DNA of 64,000 bases from an uncultured Clostridia bacterium (GTDB taxonomy: Bacteria > Bacillota > Clostridia > Christensenellales > Borkfalkiaceae): positions 62,001 to 126,000 of the forward strand of contig CAKQRD010000004.1 of the NCBI GenBank assembly GCA_934271275.1, given 5' to 3'. The notes beneath the pieces were generated by a model. The model made no database searches, was not told where the DNA came from, and saw only the letters and a list, made by a program, of their open reading frames with translations. The position numbers and the translations under genes are program-made. The stretch's first letter is position 1; each line of letters starts with the position of its first letter. Shown here in pieces: positions 8,108 to 17,784 of this stretch.

Positions 8108-9521
8108 TTACCACTCTCCTTATCAGCGATTCCTTATTTTTTTCGAGAACGGTTTTGGCTTTTACGGGCGGCGCGTTATCGGGGCGTTTCATAAGGTAAT
8201 ACCGCAATTCGTCCAACGCGTGGTCGTCGAATTTCACGGGGTGGTCGCCCGCCGCGAATCGGTAAGTTTTCAGCTCTCTTATAAGGTTCGCGCAGGAGCG
8301 GAAAATATAAATTTTCGGCTTGCCGTTCACGACTTTAAGATAGCTTTTCACCCGTTGCAGTCCGGAAAACAAGTCCTTATCGACGTGCGGGTTTACCGCG
8401 ATTCCGTATTCCGAAAAAAGTTCGCTCACCGATTTCATAGAAGAAAGGGTGCGCTGATTAGCCGCCGAGTCTATAAGAGCCTCGATTCTGCCGTACTTTC
8501 CCGCGTGCCAGCCGAGCCGCTCGCAAATTTCCTTGATTTTTTCCGAATGATATCCCACGTCCCTGCCCGCCTCGAAGTGTTCGGCAATGACGTACACCGT
8601 ACCGTCGTAATCGACCGCATACCAGTGCGCGGAAAGCGGATTGTTAAGCCCGGGGTCAATGGAAATCGTGTCGTACCACTCTTTCGGCACGGGGAACGGG
8701 TCTATAACGTGAATCCGCTCGTCGAACTCGGGATAAACAAGCCCCGCACCCGCCGCAAACCGACCGTATCGCCGCGTTGCGAGCGCGTCCTCGGGGAGCG
8801 CGGCGGTAAGAGCCTCTATCTCCGCGGCGTCGAGATACGGGTTATCCGCCCATTCCATAAATTCGCACCATACCTCGGGCGAATTGCGGGAATTAAGGTA
8901 AATCTCGTCGTGCAGAAAGGTAAGCCCTTTAAGCGGCGTCATCGTGCCGAACATATCGCCCTTTTTATCGAGCAGTCGCATACGGCACTCGTCGTAAATA
9001 TCTTTCGGCGGCTCTTCGTCGAACCACACGAAATCGAGCGAACTGCCCTGAAATTTTTCCCGTCCCTGATCGCAGGACTTAAAGCCTATCACGGACTCGC
9101 CGCCGAACGCGTTTTTCACGCGGATTTGGTCGATAACGCCGCCCGCGGGGTTATCTTTTCTGCCCGAAAGCATCGTAATATCGACGATTTTGTCGGGGCG
9201 AAGATAGTGGAGGATTTTAGCCTGCGCCACGTCTCGCTGAACCTGTTGCGATAAAGAAACCACCCACCCGAACACGTCCTTTTTGTTTTGGCGGTAAGGG
9301 TGAATCCCGAGCGCGAGCCATAAAGCCTCCACCGCGCCGCACTCGGTTTTTCCGCTTCTGTTCCCGCCGAAAACCCAACGGTTTTTCTTTTGACATTTGT
9401 GGAAAGCAAGTTGTTTCAGGTGTTTCTTTTCGCCCGAATTGTACTTTGCGAGATAGTCGCAGTTTTTTCTTCTTAAAATCTCTTCGTCGATAAGCTTTAA
9501 CCGTTCGACCGTTTCCCGCAT
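8070..9521 (-). CDS. terL: Phage terminase large subunit
   Basis: 483 residues, normal length, two domains. N-terminal ATPase: Walker A FGGNRSGKTECGA near residue 50, Walker B with the catalytic acid in FVWFDEEPPKD, coupling motif GTMTPLKG. C-terminal RNase H-like nuclease: SIDPGLNNPLSAHW, ALIDSAANQRT and FDDHALDELRYYL supply the acidic metal ligands. It pumps DNA into the head through the portal and cuts concatemers. ATG at 9521 has a strong purine SD (GGGGGGA). All key residues are intact, so the module is not obviously decayed. Confidence 0.93.
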   Translation of the reverse strand: MRETVERLKLIDEEILRRKNCDYLAKYNSGEKKHLKQLAFHKCQKKNRWVFGGNRSGKTECGAVEALWLALGIHPYRQNKKDVFGWVVSLSQQVQRDVAQAKILHYLRPDKIVDITMLSGRKDNPAGGVIDQIRVKNAFGGESVIGFKSCDQGREKFQGSSLDFVWFDEEPPKDIYDECRMRLLDKKGDMFGTMTPLKGLTFLHDEIYLNSRNSPEVWCEFMEWADNPYLDAAEIEALTAALPEDALATRRYGRFAAGAGLVYPEFDERIHVIDPFPVPKEWYDTISIDPGLNNPLSAHWYAVDYDGTVYVIAEHFEAGRDVGYHSEKIKEICERLGWHAGKYGRIEALIDSAANQRTLSSMKSVSELFSEYGIAVNPHVDKDLFSGLQRVKSYLKVVNGKPKIYIFRSCANLIRELKTYRFAAGDHPVKFDDHALDELRYYLMKRPDNAPPVKAKTVLEKNKESLIRRVVNENKRRLKGGGS

Positions 9522-9774
9522 ACCCGTCCCCCCTTTTTATTTCCGAACCCGAAAAATTTGCTTGACGGCGCACGTCTTTTTGCCGCCTTAACACGGCACA
9601 CCCTGATACGATACGCCTTTCCCCCGCCGCACATATCTCGCCGCTGATTCATACGACGAGCTTACCGACGGCAAACCCGTCGACAGGTCTACCCGCCGAA
9701 GAGCCTGACCGCATCTTTTCGCGAACTTTTAGACAAAAGCCTTAAAAGCCGCCGTTCCTTTCGATTTCGCCGAC

Positions 9775-9802
9775 ATTTTAGCACCCGTAAAAAATAAATC
9801 AA
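9775..9802 (-). promoter_or_regulatory. Candidate promoter of the phage module
   Basis: Minus strand -35 TTGATT (9797-9802), 16-base spacer, -10 TAAAAT (9775-9780). It would give a leader of about 250 bases before the terminase start. Confidence 0.5.
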
Positions 9803-9850
9803 CCCCCTACCGACACTTTTTCGCAACTTTTTTTGAATTTTTTTTGCGCA

Positions 9851-9889
9851 AAAGAAGCCGCCGCGGAAATTTTTCCGCGGCGGCTTCGC
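9851..9889 (-). terminator. Terminator of the chaperone-prmA-mtaB-hinT gene string
   Basis: A 16-bp perfect stem (GAAGCCGCCGCGGAAA and complement) lies 40 bases past the hinT stop and is followed by TTTTGCGC on the minus strand. Confidence 0.85.
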
Positions 9890-9929
9890 CCTATGTTAAA
9901 ATTTTAAATTGCCTAATAAGCTGTTCGCG

Positions 9930-10271
9930 TTAAGCGGGTTGCCAACCCATTTTCTGTCCCGAAAGAATATGAATATGCAAGTGGAACACGCTTTGTCCGG
10001 CGTCGTCGCCCTGATTTATCACGAGCCGATACCCGTTCTCCAAGCCGAGTTTATCGGTAAGCGAAGAAATCTTTTTAAGGCATCTTCCGACGAGCGCGGT
10101 TTCCTTTTCACCCATTTCGGAAAGAAGCTTAAAATGCGTTTTCGGAATACACAAAAAGTGATTTTTAGCCTTCGGTTCGATGTCGCGGATAATAATCATA
10201 TCCTCGTCCTCGTAAACCTTGTCGGAAGGAATTTCCCCCGCGATTATTTTGCAAAACAAGCAATCGTTCAT
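9930..10271 (-). CDS. hinT: HIT family protein (HinT-type purine nucleoside phosphoramidase)
   Basis: 113 residues, full length. Cys4 and Cys7 (CLFC) begin the Zn-containing HIT subgroup, and the histidine triad HLHIHI is at 97-102 with the last His as nucleophile. HinT enzymes hydrolyse AMP-lysine and other adenosine phosphoramidates in the cytoplasm. It is the last gene of the run from hrcA to hinT, 21 bases after mtaB, and ends at a strong terminator. Association with mtaB and prmA is common in Clostridia. Confidence 0.92.
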   Translation of the reverse strand: MNDCLFCKIIAGEIPSDKVYEDEDMIIIRDIEPKAKNHFLCIPKTHFKLLSEMGEKETALVGRCLKKISSLTDKLGLENGYRLVINQGDDAGQSVFHLHIHILSGQKMGWQPA

Positions 10272-10292
10272 AATATTTCTCCTTAAAATTTT

Positions 10293-11537
10293 TTATTCGA
10301 CGGAAACGAGTTCGGCAAGCGCGCCGTCTTCGTAACCTTTTTTCGCAACGACTTTATATATCTTCCCCGCGGGAAGTTCTTTTTCAAGGTAAAGCCTTAA
10401 ATAATTTTCCGTGTACCCCTCGGTAAACCCGTTCTTAAACTCTTCCGCAAGCAAATCGAATGTTTTACCCAAAGATTTTTCAACGAACGCCCTTTTTAGC
10501 TCCGCCTTTTTCGCCATCAGTCTTTCGGTACGTTCCTTTTTCACCGCGAAAGGCAGATCTTTCATCTTAAAAGCCGCCGTTCCGCTTCTCGGACTGTAAG
10601 TAAACGGGTGAATATCGGTAAATCCCGTCTTATCCACAAACGCGAGCGTTTCGGCAAAATTTTCTTCCGTTTCGGTCGGAAAACCCGCGATAATATCTGT
10701 GGTAAGCCCCGCGTCGGGATAATATTTCCGTATAAGCGCAACCTTATCGAGAAACTCCGCCGCCGTGTACTTTCTGTTCATTTTTTTAAGCGTTTCGTCC
10801 GACCCCGATTGAAGGGATAAATGGAAATGCGGCGCAAAATTTTTAAGTTCTTTCGTCGCCGTCAGAAACTCGTCGTCGATAACGCCGACTTCGAGCGAGC
10901 CGAGGCGTATTCTGGTATCGAGCGAAGAAAGCTCGCGAATAAGCCCCGTAAGGCGTATTCCCTCGTAGTTATAAGAGGTGAGATTGATGCCGCCAAGCAC
11001 CGCTTCCGCAGGCGCGAGGGCTTTGATTTCCTCGTACACGGCACGCGGATCGCGGCTTCTGCTTCTTCCGCGAAGGTACGGAATAATGCAGTAAGAACAA
11101 AAATTGTCGCACCCGTCCTGAACTTTAATAAAGGCGCGGGCGCGCAGGGTTTTTGCCGTTTCCATATTTTCGTATTCGCACGAAGCGGGCGCAATCTCCA
11201 CGCCCTCGTCGTCCAGATGCTCTAAAATCTTATTTTTCCCGAACACGCCCGTAACGAGTGCGCCCTTCGACTTAACGAGAAAAGCTTCGGGATTTTTCTC
11301 CGCCGCGCAACCGGTGAAAATAATTTTTGCGTTCGGGTTAAGCTTTTTTATCCTGCTCGCGGTCTGGCGAGATTTTTTCTCTGCCTCGTGCGTCACGGCG
11401 CAGGTGTTCACTATGTAAAGGTCGGCGTATTCAAGCTTATCCGAAACCTCGTACCCGCGCGCGGAAAGCCCTTTCATAAGCGAATCGCTTTCACATTCGT
11501 TCACCTTGCAACCGAGGGTAAAAACGACGGCTTTCAT
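10293..11537 (-). CDS. mtaB: tRNA N6-threonylcarbamoyladenosine(37)-C2 methylthiotransferase
   Basis: 414 residues. N-terminal UPF0004 domain with Cys10, Cys46 and Cys77 for the auxiliary 4Fe-4S cluster; radical-SAM motif GCDNFCSYC gives Cys143, Cys147 and Cys150; a TRAM-like C-terminal part follows. It converts t6A37 to ms2t6A37 in tRNAs that read ANN codons. The substrate base is made by TsaB/TsaE, encoded near 45-46 kb in this window. The start overlaps the prmA stop as ATGA, so the two are coupled. The start MKAVVFTLGCKVN is the family norm. Confidence 0.93.
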   Translation of the reverse strand: MKAVVFTLGCKVNECESDSLMKGLSARGYEVSDKLEYADLYIVNTCAVTHEAEKKSRQTASRIKKLNPNAKIIFTGCAAEKNPEAFLVKSKGALVTGVFGKNKILEHLDDEGVEIAPASCEYENMETAKTLRARAFIKVQDGCDNFCSYCIIPYLRGRSRSRDPRAVYEEIKALAPAEAVLGGINLTSYNYEGIRLTGLIRELSSLDTRIRLGSLEVGVIDDEFLTATKELKNFAPHFHLSLQSGSDETLKKMNRKYTAAEFLDKVALIRKYYPDAGLTTDIIAGFPTETEENFAETLAFVDKTGFTDIHPFTYSPRSGTAAFKMKDLPFAVKKERTERLMAKKAELKRAFVEKSLGKTFDLLAEEFKNGFTEGYTENYLRLYLEKELPAGKIYKVVAKKGYEDGALAELVSVE

Positions 11538-12487
11538 AGAATTTCACCGTGCTTTTTGCCGCGCGTAAAAACGACGGCAGACCATTCCCCGCGGATATTT
11601 TGCTCGACGAACCCGAAGCCCGCGGCGATATACGCTTCTTTAACCATTTCGAGACGATCGGTAAGAATACCGCTCAAAATAATTTTGCCGCCGTCCGTCA
11701 GATTTTTACCGATGAACGGCGCGAACGCGATAAGCGCTTCCGCCATTATATTGCACGCGATAATATCGCCTTTAACGCTTTCGTCGTCGAGAAGATTTTT
11801 TAATAAAACCTCCGCGTTTTTAACGCCGTTAAGTTCGGAATTTCTTTTTGCGGCAGTCACGGCACATTCGTCTATATCGGTCATCACGACTTTTTTCGCG
11901 CCGAGTTTTGCCGCAGTAATACCCAAAATACCGCTCCCGCACCCGACGTCTAACACAACGTCGCCCGCGGTGACGTATTTCACAAGGTATTCGACGCACA
12001 TAGCGGTCGTTTCGTGTTCGCCCGTTCCGAACGCCATATCAGAACCTATAAGCACAACGAATTCGTCGTCTTTCGGCTCGTACTCAATCCATTCGGGAAC
12101 GACAACCGCCCTGCCGATATGCAAAGGACGGAAACGTTTTTTCCACTCGTCTTTCCAAAGGTCGCCGTCAATCTCTTCCGTCGTAACGGCAAGCGAACCG
12201 AGATCGAACGGACAATTTTCTTTAAGCGCTTTAAGGCGATTTGCTATCTCTCGCGCGGCTTCTTTTTCTCCGCCCTTGTCGAGATAAGCGCAAACCTTTA
12301 CCGTTTTATCGGACGGATAAGCGTTTTCGTCTAAATAATCCCAGCTTTTTCCCAGCCGTTCGAGGTCAAAAACGTCCTCTGCGTCGTCAACCGAAACGCC
12401 TTGAGAAGAATATTCGGACAGAAGGTCGGAAACGAGTTCCGCCCCATCGTGAGTGGTATAAACCGTAAGTTGAGTAAATAAGTTCAT
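11534..12487 (-). CDS. prmA: Ribosomal protein L11 methyltransferase
   Basis: 317 residues if started at the ATG at 12487, which gives the family-type N-terminus MNLFTQLTVYTT; the frame continues open upstream but that part is not PrmA-like. The N-terminal L11-binding domain is followed by the FGTGEHETT loop (153-161) and the SAM-binding motif VVLDVGCGSGILG (177-189), then NIMAEAL, the family version of the NPPY-type motif. It trimethylates ribosomal protein L11. There is no clear Shine-Dalgarno before 12487 (bases are AT-rich), which is unlike its neighbours. dnaJ ends 175 bases upstream. Confidence 0.9.
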   Translation of the reverse strand: MNLFTQLTVYTTHDGAELVSDLLSEYSSQGVSVDDAEDVFDLERLGKSWDYLDENAYPSDKTVKVCAYLDKGGEKEAAREIANRLKALKENCPFDLGSLAVTTEEIDGDLWKDEWKKRFRPLHIGRAVVVPEWIEYEPKDDEFVVLIGSDMAFGTGEHETTAMCVEYLVKYVTAGDVVLDVGCGSGILGITAAKLGAKKVVMTDIDECAVTAAKRNSELNGVKNAEVLLKNLLDDESVKGDIIACNIMAEALIAFAPFIGKNLTDGGKIILSGILTDRLEMVKEAYIAAGFGFVEQNIRGEWSAVVFTRGKKHGEIL

Positions 12488-12662
12488 AATAATATCGATT
12501 TTTAATGCGCAGTCGCAAGACGCGCGTTTTATCTTCATTTTATTGAGGACGGAGAGTTGTAAAGATTGACGCAACAGGCGAGACGGTACGACGGGCGCAT
12601 ACAATTAGTATGTAGCCGAGTACCGTGGAGCGCGTAGCGTCAAAATTTGCCGCTATACGCCG

Positions 12663-13796
12663 TCAATACGGGTCTACGCCGTACATAGTCTGCAAATTAT
12701 CCCTGTACTGCTTCATCTGCGAGCATTGCTTAATGTCGGTCGCGGAAGAAAAACTTTCCAAAGCCGCTTTCTGCTCTTTATTGAGCTTCGACGGCACTTC
12801 CACGATTACTTCGATATACAAATCTCCCGAACCGCGACTGCCCTTTATCCCTTTGCCGCGCACGAAGAAAATCTTGCCGCTCTGCGTACCTTCGGGTATG
12901 GTGTATTCCATTACCTCGTCGATAAGCGGAATTTTCACCTTGCCGCCGAGAGCCGCCGTCTTAAAGCTGACGGGAACGGAAACGTATAAATCGAAATTTT
13001 TGCGCTTGAAAATCTTGCTCGGCTCGACCTTGATGACGACGATAAGGTCGCCTGCCTCTCCGCCGTTTCTGCTTGCTTCGCCGTAGCCCGCTTTCCTTAA
13101 ATAGCTGCCCGTGTCCGCACCCGCGGGAATATTAAGAGTAACTTTCGTATTACTCTTTATATAGCCTTTCCCCTTACATTCGGGACAGGGATCTATAATC
13201 TTTCTGCCCGTGCCGCCGCACTCGTCGCAGGGGCGCACGCTGACCGAACGGAAAAATCCGTTGCTCGAAGCGTATTGCACCTGCCCCGTGCCGCCGCACT
13301 TTTCGCAGGTTTTATAAGCCGTGCCGCCCTTCGCGCCCGTACCTTTACAAGCCGCACAGGGCTGATTTCTCGAATACGAAACCTCTCGCGCGCAACCCTT
13401 TGCCGCGTCGAGGAAGGAAAGCGAAAGCTCTATGGTAACGTCCTCGCCTTTGGTTTTCGTCTGCGTTCTCGAAGACCTTCCGCCGAACCCGCCGAAAATA
13501 TCTCCGAAAATATCCTCGAACCCGCCGGAAAAGCCCGAAAAACCGCCCGTACCCGCGCCCGCAAAGCCGCCCATATTCGGGTGTTCGCGCTCGAAGTCGT
13601 ATTGTTTTCTCTTTTTCTCGTCGGACAATATCTCGTTGGCTTCATTTATCTCCTTAAATTTCTCCGCCGCTTCCTTATCGTTGGGGTGAAGGTCGGGGTG
13701 ATACTTTTTAACGAGCGTTCTGTACGCCTTTTTGATATCGTCCGCGGAGGCGTTTTTATCCACGCCCAAAATCCCGTAATAATCTTTTGCTGCCAT
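12663..13796 (-). CDS. dnaJ: Chaperone DnaJ (Hsp40)
   Basis: 377 residues, complete type I DnaJ. J domain 1-70 with HPD at 33-35, Gly/Phe-rich linker 75-106, four CxxCxGxG zinc motifs beginning at Cys147, Cys164, Cys190 and Cys204, then the two substrate-binding beta domains. It delivers unfolded clients to DnaK and stimulates its ATPase. It lies 165 bases after dnaK with a hairpin between, so its level may be set separately from dnaK. Confidence 0.97.
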   Translation of the reverse strand: MAAKDYYGILGVDKNASADDIKKAYRTLVKKYHPDLHPNDKEAAEKFKEINEANEILSDEKKRKQYDFEREHPNMGGFAGAGTGGFSGFSGGFEDIFGDIFGGFGGRSSRTQTKTKGEDVTIELSLSFLDAAKGCAREVSYSRNQPCAACKGTGAKGGTAYKTCEKCGGTGQVQYASSNGFFRSVSVRPCDECGGTGRKIIDPCPECKGKGYIKSNTKVTLNIPAGADTGSYLRKAGYGEASRNGGEAGDLIVVIKVEPSKIFKRKNFDLYVSVPVSFKTAALGGKVKIPLIDEVMEYTIPEGTQSGKIFFVRGKGIKGSRGSGDLYIEVIVEVPSKLNKEQKAALESFSSATDIKQCSQMKQYRDNLQTMYGVDPY

Positions 13797-13817
13797 AATT
13801 TTCCTTTTTTAGCACAA

Positions 13818-13845
13818 ACTGAAAGGCGGAAATTCGCCTTTCAGT
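13818..13845 (-). promoter_or_regulatory. Hairpin in the dnaK-dnaJ intergenic space
   Basis: An 11-bp perfect stem (ACTGAAAGGCG and complement, six-base loop) lies just upstream of dnaJ and is followed by only TTTG on the minus strand. It may be an RNA-processing or attenuating element rather than a full terminator. Confidence 0.5.
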
Positions 13846-13961
13846 GAGTGACATTATATTCTTTTTTCGCGCGCTTTTTTATAAACCGCAAGAGATACTC
13901 CCGAAGTTATTTTTTCAAAAACGCGCCTGCCGTTCATAGCTTAAAGCTCTCCCGAAGCAGA

Positions 13962-15764
13962 TTATTGCTCGCCGCCCTGATGGAATTCGGTATCTCCGCC
14001 GTTTTCGTTGCCGCCGTTGCCCGCGTTCGGGTTAGCCTGCTGATAAACCTTTGCGAACACTCCCTGCGAAGCCTCGGAAAGCTCTTCGAACGCCTTATCC
14101 ATTCTCTCCTTGTCGTTAGATTCCAGCTCTGTTTTAGCGGTCTTGACAGCCTCTTCGAGTTTAGCCTTATCCTCGTCCGTGAGCTTATCTCCGAGTTCTT
14201 TTTCGGATTTTTCAACGGTGAAGATCATACCGTCCAGACGGTTGTGAGAATCTATGGTTTCTTTACGCTTCTTATCCTCTTCCTCATACTGTTTCGCTTC
14301 GTTGACGGCTTTGTTTATGTCGTCCTCGGAGAGGTTGGTTGAAGAAGTAATGGTAATGTTCTGCGATTTACCCGTACCCATATCCTTTGCGGAAACGTTC
14401 ACGATGCCGTTCGCGTCGATATCGAAGGTAACCTCGATTTGCGGAACTCCGCGGGGCGCGGGAGCGATGCCCGTAAGCTCGAATCTGCCGAGCGTCTTGT
14501 TGTCTTTCGCAAATTCTCTTTCACCCTGCAAAATGTGAATATCGACCTGCGTCTGATTATCCGCCGCGGTGGAGAACACCTGCGATTTCTTTACGGGGAT
14601 AGTGGTGTTTCTCTCGATAAGCTTGGTGCAAACGCCGCCGAGCGTTTCGATACCCAAAGAAAGCGGGGTAACGTCGAGAAGAAGAACGTCTTTAACTTCG
14701 CCGGACAAAACGCCGCCCTGAATAGCCGCGCCGATAGCGACGCACTCGTCGGGGTTGATGCCCTTGAAGGGTTCTTTACCGGTAAGCTTTCTCACCTCGT
14801 CGACGACTGCGGGAATACGAGTCGAACCGCCGACCAGAATAACCTTGTCGATGTCGGAATAAGAAAGTTTTGCGTCCGCCATAGCCTTTTTCATAGGCTC
14901 GACGGTAGCTTCAACGAGGTCTTTGGTAAGGGCGTCGAATTTCTGTTTCGTGAGGTCTACGTCGAGGTGTTTAGGACCGGTCGCGTCCGCGGTGATGAAC
15001 GGCAGGTTAACGTTCGTGCTGTTCATACCGGAAAGCTCGATTTTCGCCTTTTCGGCAGCCTCTTTAAGTCTCTGCATAGCGAGCTTGTCGCCCGAGAGGT
15101 CTATGCCCTCTTTGGTTTTGAACTCGGAAACGAGATAATCCATAATTCTCTTATCGAAGTCGTCGCCGCCGAGCATACAGTTACCGTTGGTTGCAAGCAC
15201 CTCGAACACGCCGTCGCCTATTTCCATAATGGAAACGTCGAACGTGCCGCCGCCGAGGTCGTAAATGATGACCTTCTGGGTTTTGCCTTCCTTATCGAGA
15301 CCGTACGCAAGAGCCGCCGCGGTCGGTTCGTTTATAATACGCTGAACGTTAAGTCCCGCGATTTTACCTGCGTCTTTGGTTGCCTGACGCTGACTGTCCG
15401 TAAAGTATGCAGGGCAGGTAATAACCGCGTCGGTAACGGGACCGCCGAGGTAAGCTTCCGCGTCCTTTTTAAGCTTGCTTAAGATCATAGCGGAAATTTC
15501 CTGCGGGGTGTACGCCTTGCCGTCTATATTGACCTTGTAGTCCGAACCCATATGACGCTTGATGGAAGCGACCGTCCTGTCCGGGTTAGACACCGCCTGA
15601 CGTTTAGCGACCTGTCCGACGAGTCTCGAACCGTCCTTCTGAAACGCTACTACGGACGGGGTAGTTCTCGAACCTTCCGCGTTAGCTATAACGACCGGCT
15701 CGCCGTTTTCCATAACGGCTACGCACGAGTTTGTAGTTCCTAAATCGATACCAATAGTTTTCAT
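13962..15764 (-). CDS. dnaK: Chaperone DnaK (Hsp70)
   Basis: 600 residues, full length. Actin-like ATPase signatures [14 protein letters not shown] at the start, [13 protein letters not shown] near 170 and [12 protein letters not shown] near 310; substrate-binding domain from about 365; C-terminal helical lid ending with an acidic, Gly/Asn-rich tail. The single Lys-less gap in the first lobe typical of Gram-positive DnaKs is consistent with the length. It is 25 bases after grpE and belongs to the HrcA-controlled operon. Confidence 0.98.
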   Translation of the reverse strand: MKTIGIDLGTTNSCVAVMENGEPVVIANAEGSRTTPSVVAFQKDGSRLVGQVAKRQAVSNPDRTVASIKRHMGSDYKVNIDGKAYTPQEISAMILSKLKKDAEAYLGGPVTDAVITCPAYFTDSQRQATKDAGKIAGLNVQRIINEPTAAALAYGLDKEGKTQKVIIYDLGGGTFDVSIMEIGDGVFEVLATNGNCMLGGDDFDKRIMDYLVSEFKTKEGIDLSGDKLAMQRLKEAAEKAKIELSGMNSTNVNLPFITADATGPKHLDVDLTKQKFDALTKDLVEATVEPMKKAMADAKLSYSDIDKVILVGGSTRIPAVVDEVRKLTGKEPFKGINPDECVAIGAAIQGGVLSGEVKDVLLLDVTPLSLGIETLGGVCTKLIERNTTIPVKKSQVFSTAADNQTQVDIHILQGEREFAKDNKTLGRFELTGIAPAPRGVPQIEVTFDIDANGIVNVSAKDMGTGKSQNITITSSTNLSEDDINKAVNEAKQYEEEDKKRKETIDSHNRLDGMIFTVEKSEKELGDKLTDEDKAKLEEAVKTAKTELESNDKERMDKAFEELSEASQGVFAKVYQQANPNAGNGGNENGGDTEFHQGGEQ

Positions 15765-15789
15765 AATACTTATCTCCTTTTAATATATT

Positions 15790-16374
15790 TTATTTAATTA
15801 CGCTTACTTTCGCGTATCTTATGATCTTGTCTTTGAATTTGTAACCTTTCTCGAAAACCTGTTTAACGTTTTCGCTTTCGTCGCCCTCCTGCGGTTCTAC
15901 CTGCATAACAGCCTCCGCCACGTTCGGGTCGAATTTTTTGCCCGCGGGGTTAATCTCCTCTATTCCGATGCCTTTAAGGGTATCTTCGTATTTACGGAGT
16001 ATTCCGCGAACTCCTTCTTCGGTCTTTTCGTCAAGTCCCAGAGAAAGCGCGCGCTCCAAATTGTCTCCTACGGGAAGCACTTTTAATATTACGCTCGAAA
16101 TGCCTTCCGAATAAGCGTCCTGCCAAAGCTTCGCGTTGCGCTTTTTGTAGTTGTCGAATTCTGCAACGTTCCGCATCCACTTGTCTTTATATTCGTCCGC
16201 GAGTTTTTTTGCGGCTTCAAGCTCTTTAACAAGCTTTTCTTCCGCCGTTTCCGCCCGATTTTCTTCTTCCGCAACGGGTTCTTCCGCCTCGATTGCTTCT
16301 GCCGTTTCGGCTTCGGAAACGCTTTCGGTTTCTTCCCGTTCCTTTTCTATATCTTCTCTTTTTTCGTCTTTCAT
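15790..16374 (-). CDS. grpE: Nucleotide exchange factor GrpE
   Basis: 194 residues. A Glu-rich disordered N-terminus (about 1-50), a long coiled-coil helix (EEKLVKELEAAKKLADEYKD) and the conserved beta-wing (VLPVGDNLERAL; INPAGKKFDPNVAEAVMQV) are all present. It releases ADP from DnaK. The gene stands between hrcA and dnaK, the standard order in Bacillota. Confidence 0.96.
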   Translation of the reverse strand: MKDEKREDIEKEREETESVSEAETAEAIEAEEPVAEEENRAETAEEKLVKELEAAKKLADEYKDKWMRNVAEFDNYKKRNAKLWQDAYSEGISSVILKVLPVGDNLERALSLGLDEKTEEGVRGILRKYEDTLKGIGIEEINPAGKKFDPNVAEAVMQVEPQEGDESENVKQVFEKGYKFKDKIIRYAKVSVIK

Positions 16375-16407
16375 TTCTGTCTCCTTTTTTAGATTTCGGT
16401 CGATACG

Positions 16408-17430
16408 CTACTTTTTGTTCAGCATATCTTCCAGAATCTTACCCACGCCTTCCAGCACGGAAACGACCTTCTGATAGTCCATACGAAGAGGACCTATAAC
16501 GCCGTAAGTACCGATATTCACGCCGCCCGCAGAATAGCTTGCGGTAACCAGCGAACAATCGGAAGGCATATCCGCGTCCTCGCCGCCTATCTTTATATTG
16601 ATTTCTATGTTATCGTTATCGTCCGCAAGAAGGTCGGCAAGCCTATCCTTGCTGGTGATCACCGAAAGAAAATTCTTAACTTTTTCGGAATCGTTTTCGT
16701 ATTCGGGGTGATTAAGAATTTTCCCCTCGCCCTCTAAAACGACTTCCGCTTTATCCTTTTCCACGTACTCCTCTATCGCGTTCATAACGCTGTTAAAGAT
16801 GTCGCGGTAGCCTGCGAACTCTTCTTTTACGGCATCTCCCACGGAAATAATCTCGCCGAGAGCTTTACCCGTAAAATGCTCCGCAATAAGCCTTCCCGCT
16901 TCCTCCACCTGTTCGTCCGTCATAGAAGAAGGTATATCCATAAACTTATCGCGGATAAAGGTGTTTTCCGTCACGATAAGAAGGAGCGCTTTGTCGGGTT
17001 TGCAACGGAATATATCGAGTTTTACGATTTTTTCTTTGTCGCTGTGTGCTGAAACGCCCACGGAAGTATAATCGGTAAGGTCGCTTATAACCTTAACGGC
17101 GTTCTGAACGACGGCTTCCAGATTATCGGCGTGTTCGTCGAACGCCTTTTTAATCTCGCCTATCTCCTTGCGAGAAAGCGCGCCTTTGTCCATAAGCTCG
17201 GTAACGTAAAGTTTATAAGCTTCTACCGAAGGCACTCTCCCGCTCGACGTATGAAGTTGATTGAGATACCCTAATTCTTCCAGCCCCGCAAGCTCGCTCC
17301 TCACCGTGGCGGAACTGATTCCGCGCATATATTTTTCGGTGATAACCTTGCTCGACACGGGCTGCGCGGTGGCGATATAATCGTCCACGACGTATCCGAG
17401 TATCTTCTTTTTCCTGTCGGAAAGTTTCAT
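16408..17430 (-). CDS. hrcA: Heat-inducible transcription repressor HrcA
   Basis: 340 residues with the start at 17430 (MKLSDRKKKILGYVV), preceded by AAGGGGCGG. A longer open frame upstream cannot be used because it would run through the promoter at 17504-17532. N-terminal winged helix (ATVRSELAGLEELGYL is the recognition part), then the GAF-like domain. HrcA binds CIRCE operators, folds with GroEL, and represses both this operon and groESL when chaperone is free. Confidence 0.95.
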   Translation of the reverse strand: MKLSDRKKKILGYVVDDYIATAQPVSSKVITEKYMRGISSATVRSELAGLEELGYLNQLHTSSGRVPSVEAYKLYVTELMDKGALSRKEIGEIKKAFDEHADNLEAVVQNAVKVISDLTDYTSVGVSAHSDKEKIVKLDIFRCKPDKALLLIVTENTFIRDKFMDIPSSMTDEQVEEAGRLIAEHFTGKALGEIISVGDAVKEEFAGYRDIFNSVMNAIEEYVEKDKAEVVLEGEGKILNHPEYENDSEKVKNFLSVITSKDRLADLLADDNDNIEINIKIGGEDADMPSDCSLVTASYSAGGVNIGTYGVIGPLRMDYQKVVSVLEGVGKILEDMLNKK

Positions 17431-17464
17431 AAGCCGCCCCTTTGGCAAAGCTCCTTGCTTCGTG

Positions 17465-17491
17465 TTAGCACTCAAAGCTCCCCTTTGCCAA
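17465..17491 (-). promoter_or_regulatory. Degenerate CIRCE operator before hrcA
   Basis: One half is the perfect TTAGCACTC; after nine bases the other half reads CTTTGCCAA, matching GAGTGCTAA at five of nine positions. It lies just downstream of the hrcA promoter, where an HrcA site is expected. Confidence 0.6.
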
Positions 17492-17503
17492 CTTTCGAGT
17501 AAA

Positions 17504-17532
17504 ATTATACCCCGAAGCGAATAGTTTGTCAA
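17504..17532 (-). promoter_or_regulatory. hrcA-grpE-dnaK operon promoter
   Basis: Perfect sigma-A consensus on the minus strand: TTGACA (17527-17532), 17-base spacer, TATAAT (17504-17509). Confidence 0.9.
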
Positions 17533-17622
17533 GGGTTTTGAGGCTATAATTTTTAATTTTTAAAAAATTTTTTACCGCAGAAAGAATAAATAAAAAACGG
17601 TTAATAAATTTGCCCGTAAAAC

Positions 17623-17652
17623 TTGACCGACCGCCCGTTAAAATGATAAAAT
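17623..17652 (+). promoter_or_regulatory. Candidate promoter for the TPR/DUF4037 pair
   Basis: TTGACC (17623-17628), 18-base spacer, TAAAAT (17647-17652), pointing to the gene at 17785. Confidence 0.5.
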
Positions 17653-17784
17653 TTAAAAAGAAAAAACATGTTAACTACGGTTATCCCGCGTTGTAATTTT
17701 CGTTTTTTAACCGTGCAAGCCCGCTACTCCGACGAAAAATCTCTACGCGAGAAAAGAATTATAAATTATAAAGGAGCGAACGAT

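Larger units (their letters stand above)
9522..9929. other. Intergenic region between phage module and hinT
   Basis: About 400 bases with a probable minus-strand promoter for the phage genes and the hinT terminator. Three very short minus-strand frames (15, 21 and 51 codons) are present, none with a clear ribosome-binding site. No attachment-site repeat was recognised. Confidence 0.6.

Noticed and set aside
7533..9254. 573-codon open frame on the plus strand
   Set aside because: Lies opposite terL and its partner; terL has all catalytic motifs, the plus frame has none and no ribosome-binding site.
9497..9652. 51-codon basic protein frame before terL on the minus strand
   Set aside because: Overlaps the terL start by 25 bases, no Shine-Dalgarno, and composition is that of a shifted frame; kept only as a weak possibility.
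11534..12604. Longer PrmA start at 12604
   Set aside because: Adds 39 residues unlike the family; the ATG at 12487 gives the normal N-terminus.
14439..15482. 347-codon plus-strand frame
   Set aside because: Antisense of dnaK; codon-bias shadow.
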